Of a DNA stretch of 7,621 bases, positions 5,150-7,621 are shown piece after piece. The notes under the pieces were generated by a model. The model was given only the letters and a program-made list of their open reading frames with translations, did no database searches and was not told the origin of the DNA. The number at the start of each line of letters is the position of its first letter. Position 1 is the first letter of the stretch. A program made the translations under genes and the position numbers. This DNA comes from Sulfurovum sp. (GTDB lineage: Bacteria > Campylobacterota > Campylobacteria > Campylobacterales > Sulfurovaceae): assembly GCA_020719895.1 (NCBI GenBank), contig DYPM01000090.1, forward strand, positions 1 through 7,621, in the 5' to 3' direction.

Positions 5150-6562
5150 ATGCGAAATACATTTTTACTATTTTTTTCTTTTGGTTTTTTGGCACTCTAT
5201 GCTAATACTCTTAGAGTTTATCAAGATACTGCACAGTTTGATTATTCGCCAACAAGCGATTTTGTTGGTATTGCTCAAGAGATAGAGGCGACGTGTCGCG
5301 GTTCGTCTATCGCGTTGATTTCAAAAAGTGATTGCAACAGTAGTGATAGGCTTTGTCGTCTCCTTAAAACGATAGAAAAAAAAGATATTCAACTCCAAAC
5401 GGCTCAAAATGGTATTGCGACGCTCAATAAGTTGGTATCGCTTCTTCAGCCATCAATGGGCGATGCCAATCAAACAGTCAAGAGTGCAAAAATCATCGCC
5501 AAAACATACACTGATCTAACAACCAAAAAACAGAAACTCACAAATCAAATCCAAGAGCTACAAGAGACACTTGAAAAACAAACCACAGCAAAAAAAGGAC
5601 TCTATTTTTCTACAAATTGTGATACTCCAATCACACTAAATATACCAAATCAAAAAATCACTTTCACTACATACTATCAAGCAGATCTCTCTACGCCAAA
5701 TGAGATAAATATCACTCAATATCTTTCGATACTCAACAGCTCAGGAATCGATATCGTCGCAGACGAAGCGATGTTTTACAACAAAAACACACAACGTACT
5801 ATCGAAGTTGCACATTTTGATCCGTGGATAGTAAATCAATCTCAACCGATATTGCGTAGTTATGATGCCAAAGCAATTGCACAAGAAGTGACACAAATGA
5901 TGGACACAATCGCACCAGTTGCGTTAATGCAAAAAAGTGTTGAAGCAAAAATGGTCGATACGCGCATCTATCGCGTCGCAAATCTTTCACTTCCTTCTAC
6001 AGCGACTGCGATTGTCGCTCCTGTTTTGACGTGGAGTTTGCCTGTCGTATGTAAAACTGAACTTATGCCATATCTTTTGCCTTATGCCTATCAAACGTGT
6101 AGTTTTAGTCCAAAAAATCCTATCGAAAGTCACCAATGGAAAGTGACAAATAAAAAAGAGACTATCTCTCAAAACGCCATCGGTGAGTATCAAAAAGGAC
6201 ACTATACACTCTACACCACGATAGATGATGAGATAGAAGTCACTCGCGAACCGATTGTCGAAAAAGCTAAAGAGAGTGGACTTTTTGGTAGTTCGATACG
6301 CAAAAAAGATGGCTATCGTATCACATTGATAAACTCCTCAAATCATCCAAAAGCACTTTTGATTCACGATAGAATCCCAAACTCCACAACAGATCAAATC
6401 AAAGTCAAACTTCTTTCAGTCAATTCAGAAAAACAGATCAAATACACACTTAGCGATGAAGGAAATCTCACCATCACACTGACACTTGATGCTAAGGAGA
6501 GTCAATCAATTGAAGTGCTATTTGAGCTTGAGTATGACAAAGAGACGCAGGTGAACTATTAG
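5150..6562 (+). CDS. Secreted DUF4139 (MuiA-like) domain protein of unknown function
   Basis: The 470-aa protein begins with a short signal peptide (Arg2, hydrophobic core 5-17, probable cleavage after LYA at 16-18), so it is likely periplasmic or outer-membrane associated. A region rich in Lys, Gln and Leu from about 72 to 148 is a probable coiled coil. The C-terminal part fits the DUF4139 domain: GYRITLINSSNHPKALLIHDRIPNS (388-412, described here in pieces: GYRITLINSS, then LLIHDRIP), QIKVKLLS, and a closing DGN/EGN-type strand followed by LDAKESQSIEVLFELEY. Proteins of this type pair an N-terminal DUF4140-like segment and coiled coil with a beta-rich DUF4139; some are annotated mucoidy inhibitor MuiA, but the biochemical role is unknown. 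Six cysteines (49, 62, 69, 157, 301, 317) could form disulfides. No lipobox is seen. The start has the strong site GAGGAG six nt upstream. rluC follows after 2 nt. Confidence 0.82.
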   Translation: MRNTFLLFFSFGFLALYANTLRVYQDTAQFDYSPTSDFVGIAQEIEATCRGSSIALISKSDCNSSDRLCRLLKTIEKKDIQLQTAQNGIATLNKLVSLLQPSMGDANQTVKSAKIIAKTYTDLTTKKQKLTNQIQELQETLEKQTTAKKGLYFSTNCDTPITLNIPNQKITFTTYYQADLSTPNEINITQYLSILNSSGIDIVADEAMFYNKNTQRTIEVAHFDPWIVNQSQPILRSYDAKAIAQEVTQMMDTIAPVALMQKSVEAKMVDTRIYRVANLSLPSTATAIVAPVLTWSLPVVCKTELMPYLLPYAYQTCSFSPKNPIESHQWKVTNKKETISQNAIGEYQKGHYTLYTTIDDEIEVTREPIVEKAKESGLFGSSIRKKDGYRITLINSSNHPKALLIHDRIPNSTTDQIKVKLLSVNSEKQIKYTLSDEGNLTITLTLDAKESQSIEVLFELEYDKETQVNY

Positions 6563-6564
6563 AG

Positions 6565-7470
6565 ATGAATCAAAACGCTACTGTCACATTTTATGTCGTC
6601 ACTTCCAATGAAGCAGGACAACGCATCGATAATTTTTTGGTACGACACCTCAAAGGTGTACCAAAATCACTAATCTATCGCATTATCCGAAAAGGAGAGG
6701 TGAGGATTGACAAAAAACGTATCAAAGCAGAATACAAACTCCAGTTAGAAGATCAAATTCGCATTCCTCCAATTCGACTTGATACGCCAAAAGAGCAAAG
6801 TTTGATTCCCGATACACTCTCTAAGCAGATTGAAAACGCTTTTCTTTTTGAAGATGAAAATCTTATCGTGATCAATAAACCAGCAGGCATTGCAGTACAC
6901 AGCGGTACGCACGGAGCGTTTGGTGTGATTGAAATAGTTCGCGAACTTCGTCAAGAGTCTTATCTTGAATTGGTGCATCGACTCGACAAAGAGACTTCAG
7001 GAGTGTTGCTTATCGCCAAAAACAGAACGACGCTTTTGCATCTTCATCATCTGCTCAAAGAAGGTCACGCAATCAAAAAAACCTATATTGCTTTGGTGGT
7101 TGGCTTATGGAAACAAGGCGAGATGGAGTTCTCAGAGCGTTTGGAGCGTCAAAATGATAGAAATCAAAAAGTGCAAGTGAGTCAAGATGGCAAAATATCA
7201 ACCTCTCATTTTCGTCCAATCGAAAAATTTGAAAAAGCGACACTAATGGAAGTGCAGATTTTTACTGGACGTATGCATCAGATTCGTGTACAGCTCGCTC
7301 ATCTTGGTTTTCCAATCGTTGGTGATGAGAAATATGGAGACAAAACATCAAATCTATATTTTGCCAAACATCTCAACTCAAAACGTCTCTTTTTGCATGC
7401 ACATTCGATTGAGTTTGAATACCAAAACATAACACATCAATTTGAGGCGGAAGTAGAGTTTTTGTATTAA
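6565..7470 (+). CDS. rluC: RluA-family 23S rRNA pseudouridine synthase, RluC type
   Basis: RluC-type enzymes isomerise specific uridines of 23S rRNA to pseudouridine. The 301-aa protein has an N-terminal S4 RNA-binding domain (about 18-70: GQRIDNFL, LKGVPKSLIYRIIRKGEVR, IRIPPIR) that is very close to E. coli RluC as I recall it. The catalytic domain follows, with NKPAGIAVHSG (104-114), the active-site HRLDKETSG with Asp141 (138-146), LIAKNR, and the C-terminal TGRMHQIRVQLAHLGFPIVGD (234-254) and KRLFLHA (273-279). The strong RluC-like S4 domain favours RluC over RluD, RluB or RluA; exact target uridines (955, 2504, 2580 in E. coli) are assumed from the family. The ATG comes 2 nt after the DUF4139 stop, and AGGTGA (6549-6554) inside that gene is a plausible ribosome binding site, so it probably shares the upstream transcript. 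Confidence 0.92.
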   Translation: MNQNATVTFYVVTSNEAGQRIDNFLVRHLKGVPKSLIYRIIRKGEVRIDKKRIKAEYKLQLEDQIRIPPIRLDTPKEQSLIPDTLSKQIENAFLFEDENLIVINKPAGIAVHSGTHGAFGVIEIVRELRQESYLELVHRLDKETSGVLLIAKNRTTLLHLHHLLKEGHAIKKTYIALVVGLWKQGEMEFSERLERQNDRNQKVQVSQDGKISTSHFRPIEKFEKATLMEVQIFTGRMHQIRVQLAHLGFPIVGDEKYGDKTSNLYFAKHLNSKRLFLHAHSIEFEYQNITHQFEAEVEFLY

Positions 7471-7509
7471 ATGTTGTTCTTTTTCTACTTATTTTCTACC
7501 CCTATTTTA

Positions 7510-7515
7510 TATAAT
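7510..7515 (+). promoter_or_regulatory. Consensus -10 box downstream of rluC
   Basis: TATAAT within TTTTATATAATC lies 39 nt after the rluC stop. The region before it is T-rich with no strong -35 box, as in many epsilonproteobacterial promoters. The start point would be near 7522, immediately before the hairpin at 7523-7571. The gene it would serve lies outside the window. Confidence 0.45.
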
Positions 7516-7522
7516 CAAATTT

Positions 7523-7571
7523 TACCCCAAGAGAATAAAACTTTTAGAAAAAGTTTGTTTTTCTTGGGGTA
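7523..7571. other. Nested hairpin in the intergenic region after rluC (terminator or leader structure)
   Basis: TACCCCAAGA (7523-7532) and TCTTGGGGTA (7562-7571) are perfect reverse complements. Inside them, AAACTTTT (7538-7545) and AAAAGTTT (7549-7556) form a second perfect stem around a 3-nt loop. The plus strand has no T-run after the stem (ATTATAGA follows), so it is a poor intrinsic terminator for rluC. On the minus strand the stem is followed by AAAATTTGATT, also weak. It may instead be the folded 5' end of the downstream transcript, or an inverted-repeat binding site. Confidence 0.6.
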
Positions 7572-7575
7572 TTAT
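7570..7575 (+). promoter_or_regulatory. Possible second -10 box (TATTAT) at the hairpin's right edge
   Basis: TATTAT is five of six for the -10 box and is preceded by T-rich TTTGTTTTTCTTGGGG, which resembles the T-rich -16 region of Campylobacter/Helicobacter promoters. Initiation would be near 7582, giving a leader that from 7587 to the window end is A-rich and almost free of T. The downstream gene is not visible. Confidence 0.3.
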
Positions 7576-7621
7576 AGATTAGCAAACTGCGAAAAATAAA
7601 ACAGAAAACAAAGAAACAAAG

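Overview
This is an AT-rich, densely packed stretch of ordinary bacterial chromosome with two mobile-like repeats in its intergenic gaps. The style of the RsmD, class IV aminotransferase and CysK proteins, the T-rich promoter regions with good -10 but mostly weak -35 boxes, and the mixed short operons suggest a Campylobacterota (epsilonproteobacterial) genome, perhaps a Sulfurimonas/Sulfuricurvum/Sulfurospirillum-type free-living member. This assignment is inferred from protein style, not from a marker gene. There are no phage genes, transposases, CRISPR arrays, or tRNA or rRNA genes inside the window.

Left part (1-2765, plus strand). The window opens inside a TIGR01777-family NAD-dependent epimerase gene that is broken by a single extra A near 280-282. 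A four-gene plus-strand cluster follows with a plausible promoter at about 494-521: a YbbO-like SDR aldehyde reductase, the molybdopterin adenylyltransferase mogA, an unrecognised 73-aa charged helical protein whose ATG overlaps the mogA stop (ATGA), and the 16S rRNA methyltransferase rsmD, which overlaps the small gene.

Middle (2766-4879). A REP/MITE-like palindromic element fills the gap between the convergent rsmD and the minus-strand operon. That operon, read right to left, is cysK (cysteine synthase), a short pabC-like class IV aminotransferase/lyase with no ATG start, and an unrecognised 150-aa protein with a lysine-rich tail.

Right part (4880-7621, plus strand). The divergent intergenic region upstream of a secreted DUF4139-type protein is the most structured part of the window. 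It holds a near-consensus sigma70 promoter (TTGACA-17-TACAAT), a perfect 7-bp inverted repeat straddling the -35 box, and a 110-bp palindromic element that starts at about +1 of that promoter. The element's far end runs straight into a second, perfect TATAAT box. If the first promoter is active, the DUF4139 mRNA begins with the folded repeat. The DUF4139 gene is followed 2 nt later by an rluC-type 23S rRNA pseudouridine synthase. The window ends in a promoter-like region in which a TATAAT box is followed at about +1 by a long nested hairpin and then an A-rich, T-poor leader leading out of the window.

No clearly new multi-gene system is visible. The best leads are the repeat-in-leader arrangement upstream of the DUF4139 gene, the nested hairpin at the right edge, the frameshifted epimerase, and the two unrecognised small proteins.
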